A stretch of DNA of 64,000 nt from Selaginella moellendorffii (Eukaryota; Streptophyta; Lycopodiopsida; Selaginellales; Selaginellaceae). Positions 11,462 through 20,771 of this stretch are shown piece by piece. Location: NCBI RefSeq assembly GCF_000143415.4, contig NW_003314338.1, forward strand, positions 274,157 to 338,156, read 5' to 3'. The notes beneath the pieces were generated by a model. The model had not been told where the DNA came from, ran no database searches, and saw nothing but the letters and a program-made list of their open reading frames with translations. The position numbers and the translations under genes are program-made. Every line of letters starts with the position of its first letter. Position 1 is the first letter of the stretch.

Positions 11462-12605
11462 TGTAAGGAACCGACTCCCCGAGATGTCGTAATCTAAAGG
11501 ATCCCCAAAAGCTTGACCGAAATGACAAAGAGTTCATCGGATGGGACCAAGCGAAATAAGATCGAGTCTCAAGCCCGACTCTAGGATCGAGTTCGAGATA
11601 GAGTCCGGAATCGAGTCCGAGCCCGCCTCGAGGCCCGAGTTCGAGTCCGAGTTCGAGCCCGAGTTCGAGATGGAGTCCGAGATCCAAAATCCGGGTCCGA
11701 GCCCGGTTCCGAGGTCGGGTCCGAGATCGAGTCCGAGATCGAGTCGGAGTCCGAGATCCGAAGTCGGATCCGAAATTGGGTCCGAGATCAAGCCAGAGCC
11801 TAAGTCCAAATACTAATACGGGTCAAGGGGTGAAAGCCCAAAGCGNNNNNNNNNNNNNNNNNNNNNNNNNNNNNNNNNNNNNNNNNNNNNNNNNNNNNNN
11901 NNNNNNNNNNNNNNNNNNNNNNNNNNNNNNNNNNNNNNNNNNNNNNNNNNNNNNNNNNNNNNNNNNNNNNNNNNNNNNNNNNNNNNNNNNNNNNNNNNNN
12001 NNNNNNNNNNNNNNNNNNNNNNNNNNNNNNNNNNNNNNNNNNNNNNNNNNNNNNNNNNNNNNNNNNNNNNNNNNNNNNNNNNNNNNNNNNNNNNNNNNNN
12101 NNNNNNNNNNNNNNNNNNNNNNNNNNNNNNNNNNNNNNNNNNNNNNNNNNNNNNNNNNNNNNNNNNNNNNTCGGGATGGAAGTGGGGGGGTAAAGGTACC
12201 CATACCGGGCCGCTAGGCCACGGTGTTTCGCCCCGACGTCCCGAAGCAAGTGCTGCACCCAAGACTTGGGATTTAGAGGGTCCCATGATCAAGTCTTGTG
12301 GTACCAAGGGGTGTTAGGAATCTGGAGACTTGGTGTGCTTGGCTGTTTGTGCTTGCGGGGAGTGTAGCCGAACCTTAAGTCCAGTCTAACCCGGGGAGGG
12401 GGATTGGGAGAGATTTGGGAATCCGTAGATGGATGGCTAACACTCCGTTGCTCGTGCAGTAAGTAGCTGAAACCAAGTAGGACCAAGTAGGAGCTAGTAC
12501 CATAGACAGGAACCTTGGCGAGGGAACTTAGCACAAGCCAAGGCAGAGTCGGTCGGATAGACGAGGTAAGCTGGCAAATTGGAAAGGAAAATTTTGTGGC
12601 TTACA
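11462..12605 (+). repeat. Element 1 3' LTR (contains assembly gap)
   Basis: Same ends as the 5' LTR, closing with CA at 12605. Bases 11846-12170 are N. The matching interval in the 5' LTR (about 5468-5791) is about 324 bases, so the 325-base gap agrees with the expected length. Scattered single-base differences from the 5' LTR are present, including in the array. Confidence 0.9.
11846..12170. other. Assembly gap (325 N)
   Basis: The gap begins where the 5' LTR carries a long G run, a plausible cause of a sequencing break. Nothing can be said about its content beyond the paired LTR. Confidence 0.98.
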
Positions 12606-12610
12606 TATAT
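12606..12610. repeat. Target site duplication of element 1, right (TATAT)
   Basis: Directly follows the 3' LTR and is identical to 5055-5059. Confidence 0.88.
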
Positions 12611-13370
12611 GTCCAGTGTTGTCCAGAATACACAAGTGTAGTGCATATTTGAACCAAATATCTCCAGAATTAGTTTCACAAGAGTTGCATTGCCCCATAC
12701 TTTCTGAAACCTGAGTAACCTTCTTGCCACATTGCCTTCCATTGACAACCTTCACACATGCTGGGTAATAGAAGTCACTAGTCTGGATTTCTTTCACTGA
12801 CACAATAACACAAAAACTAGTGGAGAACTCAGAAACCTTCAGGTTATCTCAGATACTGTCTTTGTACCAGAAATCACTGCTTTAGAAGAAGAGTTGGTCA
12901 CATGGACAAAACTGGTTGTGTGTATCTAGCAACCATCCATTCACGCAGCTGTGAGACATCTTCTAATTCAGGATCAACTAAAAGGGTAGAGCCACCTGTC
13001 ATTGAAATAGACTTGCCATTGTAATCTGAAATCCAGCTGCCCTTCATGCATACAATAGGCCTCTCCCCTTGACCAAGTTTCTCCTTGATTTCTGAACCTT
13101 CATCTTCGGCCTGTGAATCCCACAGACACATGTCTATACTGTGGCCAAAATTCATCACTCAAACAATGGTTTAGCTTGCAAAAACACGATATTGGCTAAG
13201 TTTATAAAAAAATAAATTCTTACATGTTGATTTTATAGCATACCATATTGAGCTTCACAATGTGCTCTTGAGTCATTGGTTTGATAAGTGTTACTAGAAC
13301 ACTATGTGTCATTCTTTGTCATCTTGGAACTTCTCCTAAATGCACTTCCAAAACACCAACCACCTAGAAT
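12611..13370 (-). pseudogene. RPA70-like single-stranded DNA-binding protein, upstream part, disrupted
   Basis: RPA70 is the large subunit of the nuclear heterotrimer that binds single-stranded DNA in replication, repair and meiosis. On the minus strand an exon at about 13158-12930 resembles OB fold B (SIDMCLWDS, then ISDYNGKS and LREWM). The next exon (about 12800-12611) resembles the start of the C-terminal OB fold with its zinc finger: FYYPAC, then C-x8-C-x13-C-x2-C, all four cysteines present. It runs to LDNTGHI, where element 1 cuts the exon. Weak similarity to the start of fold B may extend to about 13370, with stops. The N-terminal domains are not recognisable. The upstream part already looks decayed, so the locus may have been dying before insertion. 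Confidence is high for the family, moderate for the exon limits. Confidence 0.8.
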
Positions 13371-14497
13371 AGCTTTCTAATGAACCTTGCAATCTCCACA
13401 TGTTTTCCTAAGAATTCATCAAACTCACGAGACTTTTACAGCCATATAGGATCCCGTTTTTGCTCAAGTTCAGTAGTCACTAGCTTTATTCAGCCGGTTC
13501 CGGGGAAAGTTGGTGAAATAATGAAGGTATCAGCTATGCTCCCAAACCCAACCTTTGTAAAGGAGCTGTAGATAGCCATTTTGAAGTCGTAAGCTAAGCA
13601 CACCCAATGGGTTTGAACCAATCAGCATAAAGGTAAAAAATGCTAAGGGTGGCTTTTTGCTGTACAAACCAACTTCTCTGAGCTTGAGTCTCTCTCACTT
13701 CTCACAAAAGAATGAAACTCTCTTGAAAGGAAGAGAGCATGAAGATGAAAGAGAGAACAAACAATCAATGCTACAACTCTCATGATTGACTGATGCCTCT
13801 TACTCATAACCCCATTCATTTCAATAGTATTATAATCAATTATACAATTATTATGGGTGGCTCTTTAAAATTCTCATATATATCTCTAAATTCTATTATT
13901 CATATATTTTGTTAAAATAATTAACTTGTCCTTTACAAGGACACAGCTAATTAAAGCTTATAATACAAAAGAATATCTTTATTCTTTTTTGTTAGTTTCT
14001 CCCCAATTTTTTTCAAAGTGCTCAAGCAGGGAGAACATATAAGAGAATTCTACTTGAAGTTCGATCTAGAATCTTTAATAGTTTTCTCTTAATAAGAGAG
14101 AGCTTCCCATGCAAAAGATTCAAGCTGAAGCTAGGATCAGTTAGTCTAGAGAATATATGTCACAATAAAGGTAATCAAATAGAAAAATCCATTCTTTTCG
14201 ATAGTGGTATGGGAGAGAATGGGATTCAGTGATCTTGATAGATATACAGGTCAAGAGATTCTTGTTATAGAATCTCCAAAGTGAGGAGAGGAGAGTGCAT
14301 CAAATTTCACAGCCAACTGTGCAAGGAGTGAAAGATGAAGTTGTTATTTCTCTAATGATGAAAATGATGAAGTTGAGCTTCTCGATATAACTTCCCAAAA
14401 AAGGAGGTGTATTCCTTTTAGACTAATTTTTTAAGTGGTGGATAAGGCATTTCGGCAGTCTTGATCATTACAACTGGAATTAAAGGAGTTCAAGTAC
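13371..14497. other. Non-coding or unrecognised DNA
   Basis: No supported gene. The stretch is AT-rich with imperfect purine-rich repeats. It could include lost 5' exons of the RPA70-like gene, but I cannot recognise them. Confidence 0.4.
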
Positions 14498-15780
14498 ATG
14501 AAAGGTGAGGAGCTTCTGTCTTTCTATAATGGGAATATATTCTTTGAATTTTCACTAGCTAGTTTGTCAAGTAGGAAGAGAGGCATGGAGACGTGTCTTG
14601 ATCCACATAATTCGTGCAAATTAAAGACAATCCACTTCTTCCATTTTGATGAATCCATGTCCATAATTCATTGTAGTGAACAGCTTGAGTGTGTTGCTGA
14701 AAAATGCATTTCTAATCATGGCAAAATTATGTGTTTCTTTGAAGGCTTAACAATCAATCCCTCTAAGTGTTATAAGGTTGCTACAGGGTTTAGATGTCAC
14801 AAATGCGGGGCAACACTTGTGTGTCAAGTATATTACAATATAAGGATGTATTATTTTTCTTCTATGGCATGGCTGTTTAGGCAAAGTAGTAGTGTATGTT
14901 GGATACCACTAACACATAATAGAGAGAAAAAAAACTATTGTGATTTTTTTCACAATTTGAAGACTTCTATTAATATAGAGGTCGGCAAGAAAAGTGCTAC
15001 AACTCCAAAGTGCGTTCAATAGCCTGTACTAAAAGTCTATGTGGTGGACACATTGCTACAATTTGATAGTGAAAAAGAGTTTATGAAGAATAGTTTGAAG
15101 GACTTGCTTCAAAATATAGAACCTGTGACAAATTTAAACAGGTATAAGATTAATAATTAACTCTACTTTTTCAATAATAACACTCTTTTCTATGGCAGAA
15201 TTAATAATTGGATGCAAGAAGGGCAATATAGAAAGCTTCAATCTATATTAGATGCAATTTTGAAGCTAAAAGGAAAATGTCCCTATAAGTTTATTTATGA
15301 GAGCTTGTTCATTGGCCAAATGACTTCAAAGAATCAACACCCTTTCATCTTTAAGATATCGACCCTTTGTCCTACTTTTGGTGTGGACCTTGTATAGCAA
15401 ATGGATATGGATGGAGATGGGGACTTGGCTAATTTTTTAATCCATTTTGACCACATGGAACAAATTTCAAGTTGGCCAACTATGGGAGCCTATATTTATT
15501 ATCAGAAGTAAGAGGTTTTCATTTTTTAAGGATTCCATATTAGTTTACTTTATACCCATTCCTTCTATAGGTTGCAATAAAACTTGACTATAGCTATATT
15601 TGAATTCAAGGTTAAAGATTTCTAAGCTCAAACTGTCTTTTGGACATGTATGTCCAAGGTTGTTGAATAGCAAACAAGGAAAAAACCCAACTTTCATGGT
15701 TTCATAAAAGATTGCTGCTAATGCTAAGTGGTTGGTGTGTTGCATGTATTTTAAAGTGATAAAAGTCAGTCGTTACAAGG
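14498..15780 (+). pseudogene. Degenerate transposase-like coding remnant
   Basis: Codon-like sequence starts at 14498 with a 174-residue stretch containing a CHKCG pair. It continues after a likely 57-base intron (about 15143-15199) into INNWMQEGQYRKLQSILDAI and FIYESLFIGQMTSKNQHPF, then MDMDGDGDLANFL after a stop at about 15396. A second intron-like gap lies at about 15508-15571, after which the frame breaks repeatedly. The conserved-looking blocks recall large plant transposase-like proteins of unclear class, possibly Mutator-like. I am not certain of the family. No terminal inverted repeats were found. Confidence 0.4.
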
Positions 15781-16512
15781 TAGAAAGGAGAGTTGTGAGT
15801 TTTATTGAGTAACAAGTATCAACAAATATTGCCAATACATCAAGTCTAATGTAAGTAACTAATTTTTCTATTCTACTTTATCCACTTAACCACACTTTTG
15901 ACCACTTAGAGAAGTCTCACTCATGAACTCCATAAATTTTATTCCTAACTTGGGGATATGCTAGCCCTATGAATGACATCTATGCCACTCAACCTTTGCA
16001 CTTGGTCCAAGTGCTCAACTAATCCCATGACTGACACCCAAAGGTACCACCAACATATCAGCCTATTACACTAAAGCCATGCCCATTCACCCATGCCTAC
16101 CAGTAATCCAAGACCATATGCATTACAGTCCCATCTTTTAAAGACTGGGCTATCCATCCATGAGTGATCATCTCTTGACCACACCTTAGCACCCTTAGGA
16201 TGCCTAGAGACATGGGGAACACCCTTCCCCAATGTCCCTCCCACCAAGTCCCTCTTCATCCACAGCCATGCTCGCCAACATTGCCACTAGGTTAAGGCTC
16301 AAGGTCCTAACCACTATGTCCCTCTGACCTCTAGGACTTCCTCACCATGTGACTGTATCCTTTTCTAGTGAGGAGACCTTAAAACATGAATCTAGGGATG
16401 AAGTTCTGCCATTTGAAAGTAATAGTTATGAAACTTGGAAAAGGTCCCTATAAGTAACTAAATTTTCTACTACTTTAGTCAATTAACAGCATCTTTGACC
16501 ACTCTTTGACAC

Positions 16513-16517
16513 AATAT
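16513..16517. repeat. TRIM target site duplication, left (AATAT)
   Basis: AATAT precedes the TRIM and is repeated at 16909-16913 directly after it. Confidence 0.85.
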
Positions 16518-16908
16518 TGTTAGGATCCTATCCCTTACACCCTAAACCAACTGGCTAAAGGGGTGATCACTTTATCGTAGGGCCCTTTCTTTATCCTATT
16601 ATCCTGACCTGGTGCCTAACAATCCTCCCCTTGTCAGGGAATGATCGTCCACGATTATACTTAGGCCACCATCCGGTCACCTGGTCCTTCTCTTAAGGTC
16701 TACCAAACCTTGGTTCTCCCTCTAGATCCACCATGTTGAATATTCTTTTAGAATATTCTTGCCCCCTCGTCAGCCATGAGAATCGAACTGGGTTCCAACA
16801 CCAATGTTAGGATCCTATCCCTTACACCCTAAACCAACTGGCTAAAGGGGTGATCACTTTATTGTAGGGCCCTTTCTTTATCCTATTATCCTGACCTGGT
16901 GCCTAACA
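16518..16908 (-). mobile_element. TRIM (miniature terminal-repeat retrotransposon), 391 bp
   Basis: Two 104-bp direct repeats (16518-16621 and 16805-16908) start TGTTAGGATCC and end GTGCCTAACA; I see one difference between them. They enclose 183 bp without coding capacity. The whole is flanked by AATAT at 16513-16517 and 16909-16913. Read on the minus strand, a TTGGTGTTGGAACC sequence follows the first LTR, like a tRNA-iMet primer site, and GGGGAGGAT precedes the second, like a polypurine tract. Size and parts match TRIM elements, which depend on enzymes of other retrotransposons. Confidence 0.9.
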
Positions 16909-16913
16909 AATAT
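16909..16913. repeat. TRIM target site duplication, right (AATAT)
   Basis: Identical to 16513-16517, immediately after the closing CA of the second TRIM LTR. Confidence 0.85.
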
Positions 16914-17381
16914 GGACTTTGAACTTGGTCCAAGTGCTCCATGTGTTCAATCCTAGTTCATACAGCCAAAAGTACCTTTGAGGTACCAGCCTCTTACACT
17001 AAGGCTATGGCAATTCTCACTATCTCATTGGTTGTTTTGATCTGGTGCTAAAAGAAAAAAAAAAGTTTACCATCCCTAGACTAGTCTATGCCTCCTCTTG
17101 AGGTTCCTCACCACCCAACCACCCCCAAGCTACCTCAAATGCTGCACCATGCTGCTGCTCTACTGTGAGCCCTTAGGATACTTACCCTACCATGCCTTAA
17201 TATATCCTTGAGCTTACCTATGACCCACATTGACCACATGGTCAAAGCTAGCACTTAACAATTCATCCCCCCTCACCAAAGTCCTTGTACCAAGGACAAG
17301 TTATACTAGTGATCACCTTTTATGGGAAACTTTGCTCAAGATCCTGGTCCATCCTCCACAGCCATATATACATTAGGCCCT

Positions 17382-18244
17382 TCACTCCGAGATAGTACAC
17401 CTTTTAACTATCTGACATAAAATACTAAATGAATTTTCACCCCAACTAGTAGTTGCACCCAATAAGTCACCTTGCAATAAGGCATATGGACCAGCATATC
17501 TATGAGAAAGTTTGTCACTCTTCCCACTTTGAAAAAGCACTAATATATTCCATCGCTCACTTGACAAAAAAATCACTTGCACAAAGACAGATCTCCCACC
17601 TTGTATTCTGGAATTGACTATACTCATTGGCAAACTTCTCTGCCCTATCCTAAGCCATCCACAAATTCCATTTGTACATAACCAAAATTTCATCAAGTTC
17701 TCAGGCTAGATCAGTTGCCTCTATATCAAGCATGTCATGAACATCCTTGTTCAAATGCAATCCCAACTCCAATATTGTTTAAAGATGCCTTCCAAACATG
17801 ATAAAGCAAGGACTCTTAATTCCACTATGTTAGTTATTATTGTAGGCAAATTGCACCAATGGAAAATATAATCCCACCTTTAGTGAATGCTACAATGTAT
17901 ATCCTCCACCACCTAATTCACATGCTAAGTTTGCCTATTTGTCTGAGGATGATCTCCACTTGAAAGTCACTTGCATAGCCTTTGCAAAGTTCTTTCAAAA
18001 TCCACTAATGAACTTTGAGTCTTTGATCATGGATGATATCCTCTGGCAAACCAAAATCAGGAAAAACCTTCTCCAAATAAACTGCAACCAAGTCTTGAGC
18101 CTGAAAAAAATTTAAAATTTTAGGACAAGGGAGAGATCCAATATTTTGACAGATTTTGACAAAATTTAAGAATACTCCAAAGACATCAGGACTCTTCACA
18201 GGATGTAGACCACAACAGCACCAAATGGGAAGTGCAAGCTTCAA
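17382..18244 (-). pseudogene. Ty3/Gypsy integrase and C-terminal remnant
   Basis: On the minus strand, FPDFGLPEDIIHDQ (about 18075-18020) resembles the integrase block around the second catalytic Asp. KLSHRYAGPYALLQ (about 17515-17470) resembles the region before the chromodomain. Many stops and frameshifts lie between. The order fits a reverse-oriented Gypsy element whose 3' LTR would lie at lower coordinates. Confidence 0.6.
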
Positions 18245-19103
18245 GTGTAAATGACATATGTTGTGGTTTTATAAAACAAGTTAACAAGTTATTTGTTTGT
18301 GCATAGATTTCATGTGACTAAGAGGATGCTCAAACTCAGGGACACATTAGAATCTTATATTTTGGTTGGTAGTAGCTTGATCATCTAACCTTTTCATTAT
18401 GTCCATAGCTTGCGTGGCAACTTTTGCTATTCACGCTACAATTTGGTTTGAGAATTACTGAAATTTCACAATAAAGCAAGCTCTAACTAAGATAACAGTG
18501 CAGGAAAAGAATAGGACAAAATTTTCAAGAATAAGAGGCTCGCTTTAACTCAAAGAAAGGCATCCAGTGAAGTTTTGTGATCCTCTTCATACAATAAGTC
18601 CCAGAAATTTTCCTAGCGATTTGGAAGTAACATGTATGCATCCAGCTCAAGCTTCCAGGGCTTGCAGCTGTAAATTTTAAAAATATCATCAGCATTGTGT
18701 TGTCACCACTTCCATAGAAAGCCAGTGCTTTACTGTTCTGCCATGCAACTTTATATAGCCGGCTCGGTGAGTATCTTAAGACAATTAAGTGTGTCTAAGC
18801 AAAAAATCTCACTTATTTACCCTCACACAGTTTAAGAGCTCTTATAGAAATCATATTTTCATAGTTTGCCATTAACACTCATAAATTAATTATGAGAATT
18901 TATTCAAAAATCACTGCTAACAAGGAACTTCATTGCTTCAATTTTAATGTTCAAAATTCAATCTCGCTTCTCCAGCAAGTTAAATAATGTGGTTGCATTT
19001 TCTTCGTTCAGTAAAAATGTTCACTTGAAGTGGCTATTTTATTTGATTGAAAGTAATACAAAACCCTTAACTTGGAACCAGCTTTAGGGCTCGTTAGAAG
19101 AAA
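18245..19103. other. Upstream region of the CFAP210-like gene
   Basis: No coding sequence is supported. The last few hundred bases would include the promoter and 5' UTR of the gene starting at 19104. The short sequence TATATAGCC near 18751 is TATA-like, but nothing proves it is used. Confidence 0.35.
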
Positions 19104-20771
19104 ATGGGACATGAAGAGGATGTCAATTCAATTGAGGTCACGAATTATGATCTAGAGCGGATGCGAGGAATACCTCCGAATAATCGTTATGCAAAATTCT
19201 TACGCAAGGTAGTGTTGTTGATGTGTACTTCGACCTGCAATTTTTCTTTTCAGAAAGAAGAACTTCGATCACTATCAAAGGAACGGTATAATAAATGGCC
19301 TAATACAATTACAGCTATGCGGGAAAAAAGACTGGCAGACAGAAAAAGAGAGTTGCAGAAACAAGAGGTACACCTTATAAAGTAGCTTTTCTTTATACTT
19401 TTCTTAATATAAAGCTTTTAGGAGGAACTTTGCAAGCAAGATGTGATTGATGCTCAAAGCCGAGCAGAAAGACGAAGACAGCAAGTAACATTTTCTGCCT
19501 TCTATTCCATTCATATCGCCCATGTTCAGATAGCAAAGGCGAATAAAATGCTCCAGATTGCCCATCTCAGCAAAGCTCGCAAAAAACTGCTTATGTCTAG
19601 TATTCTTGAGGCCAGTTTCGTCCCTCTAGGTGGTACATCCTGACATAAAACTTCTCTAATTTAGGAACGAGAAGCTCAAATAAATTATAGAAATAAAATC
19701 GATAAGTTATGGCAAAAGCAAGAAGAGAAGTGGGCCGATTTTCAGAAACGGCAAAGAGAAGCATGGAAACGTGAGGAGGAAGCTGAACAAAAAAAGAAAA
19801 ACGAAGATGTTCAGGTTTTGAAGTTAGGCCGGCTTGAACAAGTATGCTCGGTGTTTCCCAATCTTGAGTTGCTGGTTTCTTTCTTGTTGCAATAAGCTCG
19901 AGGAAAGGAAGGCACGGCGCCAAAACCTCAAGGAAATTCAAGAGCAAGACAAGATTCAGTTGAATAGACAGGCAAAGGAGGATGAAGAAGTTGCAAAAGC
20001 GAAAGAAGAAATCAAGAAAAAGAAAGTCATTGAAGCAAGAAGCGATTTTATTGCTAGTAATGAGGACCAGCAGATGCGAAAAGAAGCAGAAAAGAAAAGG
20101 CTAAAAGAAATGGACAAGAAGATTGAGGAGTTTGCCGCATACAGGGACAGGGTTGACCAGCAAAGAAAAGATGAACGTGTCAGAAAGGAAGCAGAGAAGC
20201 TTTCTCAGCGCGAAACGATGCTTATGAGGCTAGAAAAACAGCTCTTAGAAGCTAGGACAGATACAGAGAAGCGTTTATGGTCCCAGGAAGCCGCACATAA
20301 GGCCGCTGAAGACAAAAAGCTGCAGGAAAAAGCAGATAGAGCTCTAGCAGACTGGGTTAAATGTGATTGCTCTCGGCAACAACAGGTAATAAAACTTTTC
20401 TTCTAGTCCTTACCAAACTTAGCTTTTGATAACAGATTAAATTTCGAAAGGACAGGCTTGCAAGAGACAAAAAAGATGAAATGGAAGAGGCTATGGGTGT
20501 CCGGGAGAGGCTACAAATTATTGAAGCAGAAGAGAAAGCAGAGACGAGAAGAGCACGAGAAAACAACACTTATTTTGCCAAGGAGAACCTGAAGCTCGCA
20601 GTATGCATACTTTCAGAGTATTCAAAACCACCAATGTATTTTTCTTGACAGGCAGAGCGCCTAGACAGAGAAAAACGTGAAAGGGAGAACGAGAAAAAGG
20701 AATATCAGAGCGCGTTTGAAGCAATGGAACGTGATGAAATTCCTGAGGACTATATCTTTGTTGAGGAATAA
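19104..20771 (+). CDS. CFAP210: CFAP210 (CCDC173)-like axonemal coiled-coil protein
   Basis: CFAP210 is a microtubule inner protein of the ciliary doublet. The gene has eight exons: 19104-19208, 19254-19367, 19422-19484, 19530-19610, 19665-19841, 19897-20385, 20436-20600 and 20652-20771. They give about 437 residues, and every intron is phase 0 and 45-55 bp long. The fourth intron is unusual: GC-AG borders (19611-19664) give the best-conserved junction (LEEREAQI), while a GT start at 19620 adds three residues. The protein is almost entirely charged coiled coil. The N-terminal part (KWPNTITAM, then LLMSSILEEREAQI) matches the diagnostic region of CFAP210, and the rest fits a trichohyalin-plectin-homology rod. 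Animal proteins are about 550 residues, so this one is shorter. The start is the first in-frame ATG with a plausible splice structure. The gene implies an organism with motile sperm. Related rods (CFAP53, CFAP45) are less likely. Confidence 0.82.

Larger units (their letters stand above)
5060..12605 (+). mobile_element. Element 1: Ty3/Gypsy chromovirus LTR retrotransposon
   Basis: The element runs from TGTAAGGAACC to GTGGCTTACA in both LTRs and is flanked by TATAT duplications. In order it has a 5' LTR, a primer binding site like the tRNA-iMet complement (TGGTATCGGAGC), a one-frame gag-pol with CCHC knuckle, protease, reverse transcriptase, RNase H, integrase and C-terminal chromodomain, a purine-rich tract and a 3' LTR. 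Domain order and chromodomain place it in the chromovirus branch of Ty3/Gypsy. Three stop codons and two intron-like interruptions break the frame. The 3' LTR contains a 325-base assembly gap. It is inserted in an exon of an RPA70-like gene on the opposite strand. Confidence 0.95.
15850..17050 (-). repeat. Decayed reverse LTR2-family sequence, interrupted by a TRIM
   Basis: From TGTAAGTAACTAAT at 15850 the sequence is the reverse complement of the LTR2 3' end, with matching stretches (CCACTTAACCACAC, then CTCAACCTTTGCACTTGGTCC). A second partial LTR2 end begins near 16450. The TRIM at 16518-16908 is inserted in it. It lies downstream (in the minus direction) of the Gypsy integrase remnant at 17382-18244 and could be that element's 3' LTR. 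Confidence 0.65.
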
